Source: Sulfuricella sp. T08 (lineage in GTDB: Bacteria > Pseudomonadota > Gammaproteobacteria > Burkholderiales > Sulfuricellaceae). Taken from it: a stretch of DNA of 64,000 bases. Within the stretch, counting starts at the first letter, position 1; each line of letters opens with the position of its first letter. Of this stretch, positions 51,764 through 60,526 are shown in pieces. The stretch spans positions 199,041-263,040 of the forward strand of contig NZ_DF967539.1 of assembly GCF_000971475.1 (NCBI RefSeq). Reading direction: 5' to 3'. The notes below the pieces were generated by a model. It searched no databases. It was not told the origin of the DNA and was given only the letters and a program-made list of their open reading frames with translations. The translations under genes and the position numbers were made by a program.

Positions 51764-52432
51764 ATGATGCAAGTCGAATCCGACCGGGAGTGGCCGCGTT
51801 GGCTACCCTCGTTCGGTCTGGTCGTTCTCCTGCATGTGACGGTATGGTGGGGATACACTCATTTCAAGAGCGAGCTCATTCCGCCTCGGCCCCTGCCGGT
51901 GGTGCAGGTTTCGCTGATCGCACCGCCCGCCCCCCTGGAACCGAAGGTGGTTCCGCTGCAGCCCCCGCCACCCAAAGTGGAGCGGCAGCCGAAACCGGTT
52001 GTGAAGAAAGCGGTTTCGGCACCGACACCGGTTCCGGTGATGCAGCCGGTCGTGGAACATGCGCAACAGCAGGCGCCAGTGGCGATCGCGCAGCCATCTC
52101 CGCCAGTTCCATCCCCCCCCGCGCCGCCTGCACCCGAGCCGGTGCTGGAGTTACCACGCTATAATGCCGCCTACCTCAGCAACCCGCCGCCGGCCTATCC
52201 GCTGGCGGCGCGGCGGCGCGGCATCGAGGGAACGGTGCTGGTGCGCGCCGAAATTTCGGCTGGTGGCGAGTGTCAACGTGCCGAGCTGAAAAAAACCAGC
52301 GGTCATGAAATGCTCGATCATGCCGCGCTGGAAGCTGTGAAGAAGTGGCGTTTCATGCCCGCCAAGCGGGGCAGCCAGGCGGTTGTTGCCTGGGTCGAGG
52401 TGCCGATTACGTTTAAACTCGAAAATAATTAA
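51764..52432 (+). CDS. tonB: Energy transducer TonB
   Basis: 222 residues from ATG 51764. The N-terminal membrane anchor (LPSFGLVVLLHVTVWWGY), the long Pro-rich linker (PPAPLEPKVVPLQPPPPKVERQP...), and the C-terminal domain (PPPAYPLAARRRGIEGTVLVRAEIS, HAALEAVKKWRFMPA) are clear. It links ExbBD in the inner membrane to the outer-membrane receptors. It precedes exbB and exbD. Confidence 0.93.
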   Translation: MMQVESDREWPRWLPSFGLVVLLHVTVWWGYTHFKSELIPPRPLPVVQVSLIAPPAPLEPKVVPLQPPPPKVERQPKPVVKKAVSAPTPVPVMQPVVEHAQQQAPVAIAQPSPPVPSPPAPPAPEPVLELPRYNAAYLSNPPPAYPLAARRRGIEGTVLVRAEISAGGECQRAELKKTSGHEMLDHAALEAVKKWRFMPAKRGSQAVVAWVEVPITFKLENN

Positions 52433-52444
52433 ACAGGATTGTTC

Positions 52445-53101
52445 ATGCCCCATTTTTCTTCGTCGGATATTGTAGTCATCACGCTGTGGGTTCTGGCCGT
52501 GTTCTCGGTTGTGACCTGGACCCTGATCGTCGTCAAGGGGTGGGCGCAATGGCGTTTGTCACAGGAAAACAAGCGGTTTAGCCAGACATTCTGGAATGCA
52601 AAAGGCTTGCGTGAAGCGGAGCAGGCTGCCACCACCGCTGCCGGGCCGCTGGCGCGTCTCGCGCTATGCGGATTCACTGCGTTGCGCGACATGCACAAGG
52701 GCGGTGAACAGAATCTGCAGCACAGCGGCGATCAGCAGGACATCCTGGAGCGCTGCCTGCGCCAGCAGGTGCAGAAGGAACAGAATCGGCTCGACAGCGG
52801 CCTGATGGTGCTGGCGAGCATCGGCTCCACCGCGCCTTTCGTCGGTCTGTTCGGCACGGTGTGGGGCATCATGCACGCGCTGCAGGACATCAGCAAAAGC
52901 GGTTCCGCCGGGCTGGACGTAGTGGCTGGCCCGATTGGCGAGGCGCTAATCGCCACCGCCCTCGGCATCGCCACCGCCATCCCCGCTGTGCTGGCCTACA
53001 ATTACGGCTTACGCCGTACCCGGTTGTACGTGGCGGAGATGGAGGATTTCACTACCGATTTCCTGCACTTGGCGATGAAGTCAGGATTTAAGGTGGAGTA
53101 A
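52445..53101 (+). CDS. exbB: Biopolymer transport protein ExbB
   Basis: 218 residues from ATG 52445. Three membrane helices, with the conserved block GSTAPFVGLFGTVWGIMHALQ and GPIGEALIATALGIATAIPAVLAYN of the MotA/TolQ/ExbB proton channel. It forms the proton-driven motor with ExbD and TonB. It lies in the tonB-exbB-exbD operon. Confidence 0.95.
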   Translation: MPHFSSSDIVVITLWVLAVFSVVTWTLIVVKGWAQWRLSQENKRFSQTFWNAKGLREAEQAATTAAGPLARLALCGFTALRDMHKGGEQNLQHSGDQQDILERCLRQQVQKEQNRLDSGLMVLASIGSTAPFVGLFGTVWGIMHALQDISKSGSAGLDVVAGPIGEALIATALGIATAIPAVLAYNYGLRRTRLYVAEMEDFTTDFLHLAMKSGFKVE

Positions 53102-53105
53102 GGCG

Positions 53106-53546
53106 ATGGGACTGCACAGCCGTTCAGAACAGACCGCGATGAGCGAGATCAACGTCACTCCACTGGTGGATGTGATGCTGGTACTGCTGATCGTGTTTAT
53201 CGTCACCGCACCGCTCCTGATGCAGGCGGTCAAGGTCAATCTGCCCAAGACCGCGGCGGTGTCGCCGATGAAACAGACCAAAACCATCCAGATGGCAATT
53301 GACGCCCAAGGTGGTGTGTTCATCGACCAGCGCCTGATCCACTTCGATACGCTGGAGGCCGAACTGAAAAAGATCGCCGCCCAGGATAGCGACTCCAATG
53401 TTCAGCTGCACGCCGACGAAAGCGTGCGCTATGGCCGTGTCGCCCAGGTGCTGGCACTACTGCAGCGCGTCGGCATCACCAAGCTGGCTTTCGTCACCAC
53501 TCCCAGCGGCAAGGTGCCGGCTCCGGAAGAAAATCACAAGCAGTAA
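53106..53546 (+). CDS. exbD: Biopolymer transport protein ExbD
   Basis: 146 residues. One N-terminal helix with the essential Asp in EINVTPLVDVMLVLLIVFIVTAPLLM; the periplasmic domain follows. It is five bases after exbB and completes the TonB motor. Confidence 0.95.
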   Translation: MGLHSRSEQTAMSEINVTPLVDVMLVLLIVFIVTAPLLMQAVKVNLPKTAAVSPMKQTKTIQMAIDAQGGVFIDQRLIHFDTLEAELKKIAAQDSDSNVQLHADESVRYGRVAQVLALLQRVGITKLAFVTTPSGKVPAPEENHKQ

Positions 53547-53599
53547 CCCAGCAGGGCATTCTGCCCAATCCACTCCTCGATCTGCGTCTTTTGCCACAC

Positions 53600-53619
53600 C
53601 CTGTGCGAAATTGCACAGG
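53600..53619. promoter_or_regulatory. Dyad upstream of receptor 3 promoter
   Basis: CCTGTGC-GAAATT-GCACAGG, a perfect 7-bp dyad centred about 50 bp upstream of the -24 element. It is a candidate activator binding site; a half-site CTGTGCGA occurs at 42382 before receptor 1. Confidence 0.45.
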
Positions 53620-53659
53620 ACGGGCTGTCTGCTCCCACTGATTCGTAAAGGTTTTTTTC

Positions 53660-53675
53660 TGGCACATGGATTGCA
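53660..53675 (+). promoter_or_regulatory. Sigma54 promoter of receptor 3
   Basis: TGGCAC (53660-53665), five bases, TTGCA (53671-53675): full match to the -24/-12 consensus TGGCAC-N5-TTGCW. ATG follows 51 bp after the end of the -12 element. Confidence 0.8.
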
Positions 53676-53725
53676 TTAGCAAGTGGCTATTTGCTTGTTC
53701 AATTCATAAGAAGGGAATCATAAAA

Positions 53726-55996
53726 ATGACGTTCAAACCCCGTATTCTTGCTGCCTCGCTGGCTGCGATCATGCCGTATCACTTTGCGCTGGCTGCCGAT
53801 GAAGCACAGCCGACGAAACTGGAAGAAGTCGTCGTCAGCGCCTCGAAAATCGACACCCAGCAAGCTTTCGGCGCTTCCAGTTTAGGTGAGGCAAGTCTTG
53901 CCCCCATGCGGTCTTCCACCAGCGATGCTGCCAGCCTCCTCAGGGATGTGCCCGGTGTCAGCCTTTATGGTGCCGGTGGCGTTTCCAGCCTGCCAGTGAT
54001 TCAAGGTCTGGCCGATGACCGTCTGCGCATCAAGGTCAATGGCATGGATCTGATTTCTGCCTGCGCAAACCACATGAATCCACCGCTTTCCTACATTGAT
54101 CCATCCAACGTGGGCAGTATCCAGGTATTTTCCGGCATCACGCCGGTGAGCGTGGGTGGTGACAGCATTGGCGGCACCATTCTGGCGAATTCTCCGGCAC
54201 CAGAGTTTGCCGCAGCAGGGCAGGGAACGCTGCTCAAAGGGCAGGTCGGCGGTTTTTATCGCAGCAACGGTAATGCTACGGGCGGCAATCTTTCGGCCAC
54301 GGTCGCGAGCGAAAAGCTGAGCATGACGTATAGCGGTTCAACCGTGGAGTCCGGCAATTACAAGGCTGGTGGGGACTTCAAGCCGGCAGGGCTGGCTTTC
54401 ATAAAAGGCAGTAATTCTTATGTAAATTCGACGAAATGGCTGCCGGGCAATGAGGTTGGGTCGTCCATGTATAAATCGACGAATCAGTCCATCGGTTTTG
54501 CGCTGCGCCATGAAAACCATCTGGTTGAACTCAAGCTGGGATTCCAGGACATCCCCTATCAAGGCTACCCGAATCAGCGCATGGACATGACCGGCAATGA
54601 CAGCGAACAGGTCAATCTGCGCTATACCGGCCAATACGACTGGGGCACCCTGCAAGTGCGAGCATATAATGAACATACCCGGCATAAGATGAACTTCCTC
54701 GAGGACAAGGCATTCTGGTACAAGAGTGCAACCCAAACGATACCCGCACCCGGCATGCCGATGGATACGGAAGGGCGGAATACGGGCGCTCTGGTCAAGG
54801 CAGACATTGTTCTTTCCGAGCGCGACATTCTCAGGGTGGGTGGCGAAGCCCAGCGTTACCGTCTGAATGACTGGTGGGACGCGTCCGGTAATGGCGGAAT
54901 GTCACCGAACACATTCTGGAACATCAACGATGGCCAGCGCGATCGTTACGCCGCCTTCGCCGAATGGGAGGCTCGCTGGACTCCGCAATGGCTCAGTCAG
55001 TTCGGGGTGCGTAGCGAAACGGTGAAGATGGATACGGGCACGGTGCAGGGCTATAACACTGGCGCCACGTATTTGGCAGATGCAACAAAATTTAACACCA
55101 GCGACCGCAGTCGTACTGACAACAACTGGGACATGACCGCACTAGCGCGCTATACGGCGGATAGCAGCAAAACTTACGAGTTTGGCTATGCCCGGAAAAC
55201 GCGTTCGCCCAACCTCTATGAGCGCTATAGCTGGTCAACTGGCGGCATGGCCATGAACATGGTCAACATGAATGGCGATGGTAATGGCTACGTGGGCAAC
55301 CTGGATCTGAAGCCGGAAGTTGCGAATACCATCAGCGCCACCGCCGACTGGCATGATACCGAGCAGCAGAATTGGGGACTAAAGGTCACGCCTTACTACA
55401 CCTACGTCCAGGACTACATCAATGCGCGGCGTTGCAGTTCTTCAAATACGAACTGCGGCCTGGCAAACCAGACCGCGACGACAGGTTTTGTTTTCCTCCA
55501 GTTTGTTAACCAGGACGCTCGCCTCTACGGCCTGGATGTTTCCGGTTATTTCCCGCTGGCCAAAAACACCGGCTATGGCAGCTTCACGGCGACCGGCATG
55601 TTGAATTACGTCAACGGAAAGACCACGAGCGGCACGGACGACAATCTCTACAATATGATGCCGCTGAACGCGAAACTGGCCGTAGTGCAACGCCTGGGTA
55701 GCTGGACCAACACTGTAGAGGCCCAGTTTGTGGATGCCAAGGATGACGTATCGCAAATTCGCAACGAGCTTAAAACCGCAGGCTACGGCTTGCTGAATCT
55801 GCGCAGCGGCTATACGTGGAAAAAGGCACGGTTCGATGTGGGTGTGGAGAATGTCTTCAATAGGCTCTACAACTATCCGTTGGGTGGGGCCTATGTGGGA
55901 CAAGGAACGACGATGCCCCCAGGAGTCGCTCCTTACGGAATCGCTGTTCCAGGCATGGGGCGTTCGATCTATGCCGGCGTAACCGTGAAGTTCTGA
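53726..55996 (+). CDS. OprC/NosA-type TonB-dependent copper receptor
   Basis: 756 residues from ATG 53726; signal peptide ends near ALAAD. TonB box LEEVVVSAS. The plug contains DRLRIKVNGMDLISACANHMNPPLSYIDP with CxxxM (Cys-Ala-Asn-His-Met) and the barrel HxM in TRHKMNFLEDK, the four ligands known for copper in OprC. Further Met residues (PAPGMPMDTEGR) are near. It belongs to the copper receptor group that includes NosA, needed for nitrous-oxide reductase in denitrifiers. A full-consensus sigma54 promoter is upstream. Confidence 0.9.
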   Translation: MTFKPRILAASLAAIMPYHFALAADEAQPTKLEEVVVSASKIDTQQAFGASSLGEASLAPMRSSTSDAASLLRDVPGVSLYGAGGVSSLPVIQGLADDRLRIKVNGMDLISACANHMNPPLSYIDPSNVGSIQVFSGITPVSVGGDSIGGTILANSPAPEFAAAGQGTLLKGQVGGFYRSNGNATGGNLSATVASEKLSMTYSGSTVESGNYKAGGDFKPAGLAFIKGSNSYVNSTKWLPGNEVGSSMYKSTNQSIGFALRHENHLVELKLGFQDIPYQGYPNQRMDMTGNDSEQVNLRYTGQYDWGTLQVRAYNEHTRHKMNFLEDKAFWYKSATQTIPAPGMPMDTEGRNTGALVKADIVLSERDILRVGGEAQRYRLNDWWDASGNGGMSPNTFWNINDGQRDRYAAFAEWEARWTPQWLSQFGVRSETVKMDTGTVQGYNTGATYLADATKFNTSDRSRTDNNWDMTALARYTADSSKTYEFGYARKTRSPNLYERYSWSTGGMAMNMVNMNGDGNGYVGNLDLKPEVANTISATADWHDTEQQNWGLKVTPYYTYVQDYINARRCSSSNTNCGLANQTATTGFVFLQFVNQDARLYGLDVSGYFPLAKNTGYGSFTATGMLNYVNGKTTSGTDDNLYNMMPLNAKLAVVQRLGSWTNTVEAQFVDAKDDVSQIRNELKTAGYGLLNLRSGYTWKKARFDVGVENVFNRLYNYPLGGAYVGQGTTMPPGVAPYGIAVPGMGRSIYAGVTVKF

Positions 55997-56051
55997 GGTT
56001 GTCAAAAGGGAGCGCAGCACTCAGCTAATCGCGAATGTTGTCCTCGCACAT

Positions 56052-56099
56052 GGGCGCTTTAGCCCATATTTAAAGGGTGGCCTAGCGCCTCCCTTTTTT
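56052..56099 (+). terminator. Rho-independent terminator after receptor 3
   Basis: GGGCGCTTTAGCCC pairs with GGGTGGCCTAGCGCC, followed by TCCCTTTTTT. Confidence 0.75.
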
Positions 56100-56132
56100 A
56101 TTCCGGCTACTGCCGTTTATACTTGCGACGGT

Positions 56133-56891
56133 ATGACCGAATTTAACCCTAAAGGACCCCGATCCGCTACGAGCCATGAAACCGGCTCGTGCGAGATCGT
56201 ATGCCCCACCCCCATCAAACTTGGCGACCTCGATGCAGTGGATCGCTTCGTCTTGGCGCTGGCTGCTTCCCTGGTATTGCATCTTGCATTGATCCTTGGC
56301 GTTCAGATTAAAGCGGCGCAGCAGTCAGGAAAGGCGCAGTCAGCCATGGAGGTGCGGATAGAGCGGCAGGCAGGGGAAGTCAGCAGTGTGGCACTTTCAA
56401 CCGGCGATCCCTCTGTTGTCCAGGTGACGAATGAGAGTAAGACTGCAGAGCCGGTGCGCGATCAGAAGGAAGTGCCGCCACCTGCCATGCCGGCTTCGCC
56501 AGCTGTAGATCAGGCCAACTCTTTGTTGCCAGCGCTGGAAGTCCCTCTGCTCGAAGATCCCACCTGGTATCCGGCCAAGCAGGTGGATGTGCATCCCACC
56601 GCGCTATATGAGATCAAGCCGGTCTACCCCGAGCAGGGTGTGGAGGGTAATGTGGTTTTGCTGCTGCTGATCGACGAGGCCGGTGCGGTGAAAGAGGCTA
56701 CAGTGATGGAAGCGAACCCCGAAGGGGTTTTCGAGGAATCCGCGCTGGCAGCTTTCCGCGAGGCGCACTTCGCGCCCGCGCAAAAGAATGGCCGGGCTGT
56801 AAAAAGCCGGTTGCTGATCCGGGTGTCTTACGAGTTGAACGACCGGAAAAAACCGGCGGTGATTCAGCCGCCGTTGCCGTTGACCCCCTGA
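56133..56891 (+). CDS. TonB-like energy transducer 2
   Basis: 252 residues. The only membrane segment is at about 37-57 (FVLALAASLVLHLALILGV), followed by a linker and a TonB C-terminal domain (VYPEQGVEGNVVLLLLIDEAGAVKEATV, ALAAFREAHFAPA). The N-terminal cytoplasmic tail of about 35 residues is longer than usual. It may energise receptors 1 or 2. It ends tail-to-tail with mltA, overlapping by 28 bp. Confidence 0.82.
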   Translation: MTEFNPKGPRSATSHETGSCEIVCPTPIKLGDLDAVDRFVLALAASLVLHLALILGVQIKAAQQSGKAQSAMEVRIERQAGEVSSVALSTGDPSVVQVTNESKTAEPVRDQKEVPPPAMPASPAVDQANSLLPALEVPLLEDPTWYPAKQVDVHPTALYEIKPVYPEQGVEGNVVLLLLIDEAGAVKEATVMEANPEGVFEESALAAFREAHFAPAQKNGRAVKSRLLIRVSYELNDRKKPAVIQPPLPLTP

Positions 56892-58087
56892 CCGTTGCTG
56901 GTTGCGCCATTTTGCGGCGGCGTGTAGCCCTTGGGTAACAGCACCCACATTTTCCCGCTTTGTTTCATGCTGCCGGCCAGCTTGCCGGCGTCCTTGCCAA
57001 AGCCCCAGAAAAAATCCGCCCGCACTACGCCACGGATCGCACCGCCGGTATCCTGTGCCAGCATCAGGCGATTGAGCGGCTTCGCGCTATTCGGCCAGGT
57101 GGTGGCGAGGAACACCGGCGCACCCAGGGGGATGTGGCGCGGGTCGACGGCGATGCTGCGTCCGGCGGTGAGCGGCACACCCAAGGCGCCGAGCGGGCCA
57201 GGAAGATTATTCGGCATATCACGGAAAAAAACATAGCTGGCGTTGAGGTTGAGCAGTTCGGGAAGCTTTCCCGGATTCTGCTTGCCCCAGTCCTTGATGC
57301 CCTGCATCGAGGCCTTTTCCAGCGGCAGGTCGCCGCGCTCCACTAATGCCTTGCCGATGGATTTATAGGGATGGCCGTTCTGGTCGGCATAGCCGATGCG
57401 TAGGGTTTCGCCACTGGGCAGCGCGATTTTTCCGGAACCCTGAATTTGCAGGAAGAACAGTTCGACTGCGTCATCCACCCAATAGAGTTCCTTGCCCTTG
57501 AGCGGCGCTACACCGTTGTCGATTTCGGCGCGGTTGTAATAGGGCACCACCCGGCGACCCTCGAGCCGGCCGCGCAGCCGCAGGTTTTTCAGTTCCGGAT
57601 AGACGCTGCTTAAATCCACGATCAGCAAGTCATCGGGCAAGCCGTAAAGCGGATGGCGGTAGCGCTTCGAGGGGGTACGGCTGCCATTAAGCAGCGGCTC
57701 GTAATAACCGGTGATTAGCCCTTCGGAACCGCCGTCGGGCTGCGTGGCCTGATAGGGGATGAAATATTGTTCGAAGAATTCCCGCAGGGCTGCGTTGCTC
57801 GAGGAGGCAACTCCCGTTGTTGCAACGCAGGGCGCTTGCCATGCCGGTTGTTTCTGCAGCGCGACGCAACTTTTTTTGAAAGCGTCCCAGGCGGCTGCCA
57901 GGTCTTCGTCCTGCCAGCCGGCCAGCGCCTCCCAACCGACCGACTGAAGTGGCGGCGCTACCGGGGTTGGCGGAACGACCGGAATGGCTTGCGGCGGCGC
58001 GACGGGCGGAGGAATAGGGGCCGGTTTTTCCAGCGTGGCACAGGCGGAAACCGCCAGAGTAAAAAGCAGGGCAAGTAGGTTTTTCAT
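56864..58087 (-). CDS. mltA: Membrane-bound lytic murein transglycosylase A
   Basis: 407 residues from ATG 58087 with lipobox AVSAC (Cys about residue 17). The MltA domain (GLITGYYEPLLNGSR, ELYWVDDAVELFFLQIQGSG with the catalytic region) and the 3D domain with its Asp residues (VDPRHIPLGAPVFL, LMLAQDTGGAIRGVVRADFFWG) are present. It cleaves glycan strands of peptidoglycan. The Pro-rich linker after the lipobox is longer than in E. coli. Confidence 0.94.
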   Translation of the reverse strand: MKNLLALLFTLAVSACATLEKPAPIPPPVAPPQAIPVVPPTPVAPPLQSVGWEALAGWQDEDLAAAWDAFKKSCVALQKQPAWQAPCVATTGVASSSNAALREFFEQYFIPYQATQPDGGSEGLITGYYEPLLNGSRTPSKRYRHPLYGLPDDLLIVDLSSVYPELKNLRLRGRLEGRRVVPYYNRAEIDNGVAPLKGKELYWVDDAVELFFLQIQGSGKIALPSGETLRIGYADQNGHPYKSIGKALVERGDLPLEKASMQGIKDWGKQNPGKLPELLNLNASYVFFRDMPNNLPGPLGALGVPLTAGRSIAVDPRHIPLGAPVFLATTWPNSAKPLNRLMLAQDTGGAIRGVVRADFFWGFGKDAGKLAGSMKQSGKMWVLLPKGYTPPQNGATSNGQGVNGNGG

Positions 58088-58146
58088 GGAAATATTGGAT
58101 TCCGACTCGAGTTCAATGCTGAATAATCTGATAAAAAGCAGTAAAT

Positions 58147-58320
58147 GTAGGTTGGGTTGGGCGCGGCATTTTGCGCCGTAACCCAACAAACTCAAGCTTC
58201 CTTCTAAGCACCGGTGTCGCCTGGAGGAGGCGCCTACTTTTGGGGAATGTCGCCTAGAGGCGCCTACTTTTGGTTGGGTTTGTTGGGTTACGCGATAAGG
58301 CCGCTAACCCAACCTACATG
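58147..58320. repeat. Inverted intergenic repeats between mltA and apaG
   Basis: TAGGTTGGGTTGGGCGC...GTAACCCAACAA (58148-58190) occurs again inverted at 58272-58317 (GTTGGGTTACGC...CTAACCCAACCTA). Between them GAGGCGCCTACTTTTGG is duplicated (58227-58243, 58257-58273). Confidence 0.7.
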
Positions 58321-58347
58321 ACTGTGGCTAATTGCCAAGTCTTTCCG

Positions 58348-58731
58348 TTAGTGCAACACGCGCGGCATGTTCAGGGAAAATTCGGCAATCGGCGCGTCGA
58401 ACTTGGTGCCGTCCTCAGCCGTCATCTGGTAACTACCATGCATGGTGCCGACCGGAGTGGCGATCACGCAGCCGCTGGTGTATTCGAAGCTCTCGCCCGG
58501 CTTCAATAGCGGTTGTTCGCCGATCACGCCCAGGCCACGCACTTCCTGCACCTGATCGGTGGCATCGGTGATGACCCAGTGGCGGCTGATCAACTGGGCG
58601 GCGACGCTGCCGGTGTTGGTGATGGTGATCGTGTAGGCGAAAACGTGCCGTTCCAGATCGACGTCGGATTGATCGGGAATGAACTCGACGTGGGTTTTTA
58701 CCGTAATTTCATATTTTTTGCTGTCAGCCAT
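58348..58731 (-). CDS. apaG: ApaG protein (Co2+/Mg2+ efflux-associated)
   Basis: 127 residues from ATG 58731. FVF-like YTITITNTGSVAAQLISRHWVITDA, GVIGEQPLLKPGESFEYTSG and GTMHGSYQM are the ApaG signatures, an immunoglobulin-like fold of uncertain role. Unlike in E. coli it is not next to rsmA but beside rpe, the arrangement found in many Betaproteobacteria. Confidence 0.93.
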   Translation of the reverse strand: MADSKKYEITVKTHVEFIPDQSDVDLERHVFAYTITITNTGSVAAQLISRHWVITDATDQVQEVRGLGVIGEQPLLKPGESFEYTSGCVIATPVGTMHGSYQMTAEDGTKFDAPIAEFSLNMPRVLH

Positions 58732-58893
58732 CTTGCTATTGCACACGAATTTGGCTTTCCGTGCAAGCACGATAGACCCGTTGCCATTAATTGGGACATA
58801 CGATATTTCATTTGCGGGTAAGTTGCCGCGGATAGAAAGTCGGAGTCCTTTAGGGTAAAATCTTCACTTTTGGTTTATTAATAAGGAAGCGCC

Positions 58894-59580
58894 ATGCCCC
58901 AATACAGAATTGCGCCAAGCATCTTGTCCGCCAACTTCGCCACACTGGGCCTGGAGGTGGATAATGTTCTCGCCGCTGGCGCCGATATCGTTCACTTCGA
59001 CGTCATGGACAACCACTATGTGCCCAACCTGACCATCGGCCCGCTGGTGTGCGAGGCGCTACGCAAGCATGGCGTGACCGCACCCATCGACGTGCACCTG
59101 ATGGTCAAGCCAGTAGACCGCATCATCCCCGATTTTGCCAAGGCCGGCGCTAGCTACATCACTTTCCACCCGGAAGCTTCCGAGCACGTCGACCGCACCA
59201 TCGGCCTGATCAAGGAAAGCGGCTGCAAGGCCGGTCTGGTGTTCAATCCGGCCACCCCGCTGGACGTTCTGGAATACACCCTGGACAAACTCGACATGGT
59301 GCTGCTGATGTCGGTGAACCCCGGCTTCGGCGGCCAGAAATTCATTCCTTACGTCCTGGACAAGGCCCGCAAAGTTCGCCAGATGATCGACGCGCGCGGC
59401 CTGAGCGTGAGCCTGGAAATCGATGGTGGCGTCGGCCCGGGCAACATCCTGGAAGTCGCCAGGGCAGGCGTGGACACTTTCGTTGCCGGTTCCGCCGTTT
59501 TTGGCGCGGCCAAGGACAGCGATCCGCATCGCTACGATTCGATCATTGGCGCGCTGCGCGCAGAATTGGCGAAGGTTTAA
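58894..59580 (+). CDS. rpe: Ribulose-phosphate 3-epimerase
   Basis: 228 residues. [30 protein letters not shown] with metal ligands, [24 protein letters not shown] and [11 protein letters not shown] follow the (beta/alpha)8 barrel of Rpe. It interconverts ribulose and xylulose 5-phosphate in the pentose phosphate and Calvin cycles. It starts the rpe-gph-trpE-trpG order. Confidence 0.97.
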   Translation: MPQYRIAPSILSANFATLGLEVDNVLAAGADIVHFDVMDNHYVPNLTIGPLVCEALRKHGVTAPIDVHLMVKPVDRIIPDFAKAGASYITFHPEASEHVDRTIGLIKESGCKAGLVFNPATPLDVLEYTLDKLDMVLLMSVNPGFGGQKFIPYVLDKARKVRQMIDARGLSVSLEIDGGVGPGNILEVARAGVDTFVAGSAVFGAAKDSDPHRYDSIIGALRAELAKV

Positions 59581-59587
59581 AACACTA

Positions 59588-59696
59588 ACCACAGAGGCAC
59601 AGAGAAATTCAAAACCATTAAGGTTTCTTTGTATGCCGTAAATGGCTTGTTGTTTGGTCTGTTTTTCCTCTGTGCCTCTGTGACTCTGTGGTGAAA
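59588..59696. repeat. Palindromic repeat upstream of gph
   Basis: Inverted arms AACCACAGAGGCACAGAGAA (59587-59606) and CTCTGTGCCTCTGTG...TGTGGTG (59668-59693) lie directly before gph. Confidence 0.75.
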
Positions 59697-59703
59697 TGTT
59701 TTT

Positions 59704-60390
59704 ATGAATAAAAAATTTCCATTGCCCGTCAAGGCGGTCGTCATCGATCTCGACGGCACGCTGCTGAACACCGCCCCTGATCTCGCCGAGGCAGCGCAAC
59801 GCATGCTCCGCGACCTGGAGATGCCGCCGGTCAGTCTGGAGAAAATCCGGTCCTACATCGGCAACGGCATCGCCAATCTGGTAAAGCGGGCACTCTCTGG
59901 CGAAATGTATGGCAAGCCGGATGACGCGCTTTTCGCCAAGGCCCTGCCGCTGTTCGAGAAGCATTACGACGAAGTGTTGCACCGCGAAACCCAGCCTTAC
60001 CCGGGCGTTATGGAAGGGCTGAAGGCGTTGCACGACGCCGGTTACACGCTGGTTTGCATCACCAACAAGGCGCAGCGTTTCACCCTGCCGCTGCTGGAGG
60101 CGATGGGCATGAAGGATGATTTCGATCTGATTCTGTCCGGCGATAGCCTGCCGCGCAAGAAACCGGACCCACTACCGCTGCGCTATGCTGCCATTTACTA
60201 CGAAGTCGAGCCCAAGGATCTGCTACTGGTGGGCGACTCCCTTAACGATAGCCAGGCTGCTCGTGCCGCCGGCTGTCCGGTGGTGCTGCTGCCTTACGGT
60301 TACAACGGCGGCAAGGATGTGCGCGAACAGGATTGCGATGCGGTGATCGACAGCCTGCCGGAACTATTGAAGCTGATTAAAAAGGCATAA
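59704..60390 (+). CDS. gph: Phosphoglycolate phosphatase
   Basis: 228 residues. HAD motif I VIDLDGTLLNTAPDLAEA, ITNKAQRFTLPLLEAMGM and GDSLNDSQAARAAGCPV with motif IV Asp residues. It removes phosphate from 2-phosphoglycolate made by DNA repair or by Rubisco oxygenation. No Shine-Dalgarno is clear; the palindromic repeat ends 7 bp before ATG 59704. Confidence 0.94.
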   Translation: MNKKFPLPVKAVVIDLDGTLLNTAPDLAEAAQRMLRDLEMPPVSLEKIRSYIGNGIANLVKRALSGEMYGKPDDALFAKALPLFEKHYDEVLHRETQPYPGVMEGLKALHDAGYTLVCITNKAQRFTLPLLEAMGMKDDFDLILSGDSLPRKKPDPLPLRYAAIYYEVEPKDLLLVGDSLNDSQAARAAGCPVVLLPYGYNGGKDVREQDCDAVIDSLPELLKLIKKA

Positions 60391-60392
60391 GT

Positions 60393-60522
60393 TCATGAAC
60401 CACAGAGACACAGAGGCACAGAGAACTGCGAAATCTGTTTCATGGCGATGGCGCGTCTAGTCGTCCGGGTCAATTACATGATTTTGGGTTTTTCTCTGTG
60501 CCTCTGTGTCTCTGTGGTGAAC
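60393..60522. repeat. Palindromic repeat upstream of trpE
   Basis: Inverted arms AACCACAGAGACACAGAGGC (about 60397) and CTCTGTGCCTCTGTGTCTCT (60494-60513) precede trpE by 5 bp. Closely related to the repeat before gph. Confidence 0.75.
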
Positions 60523-60526
60523 ATAA

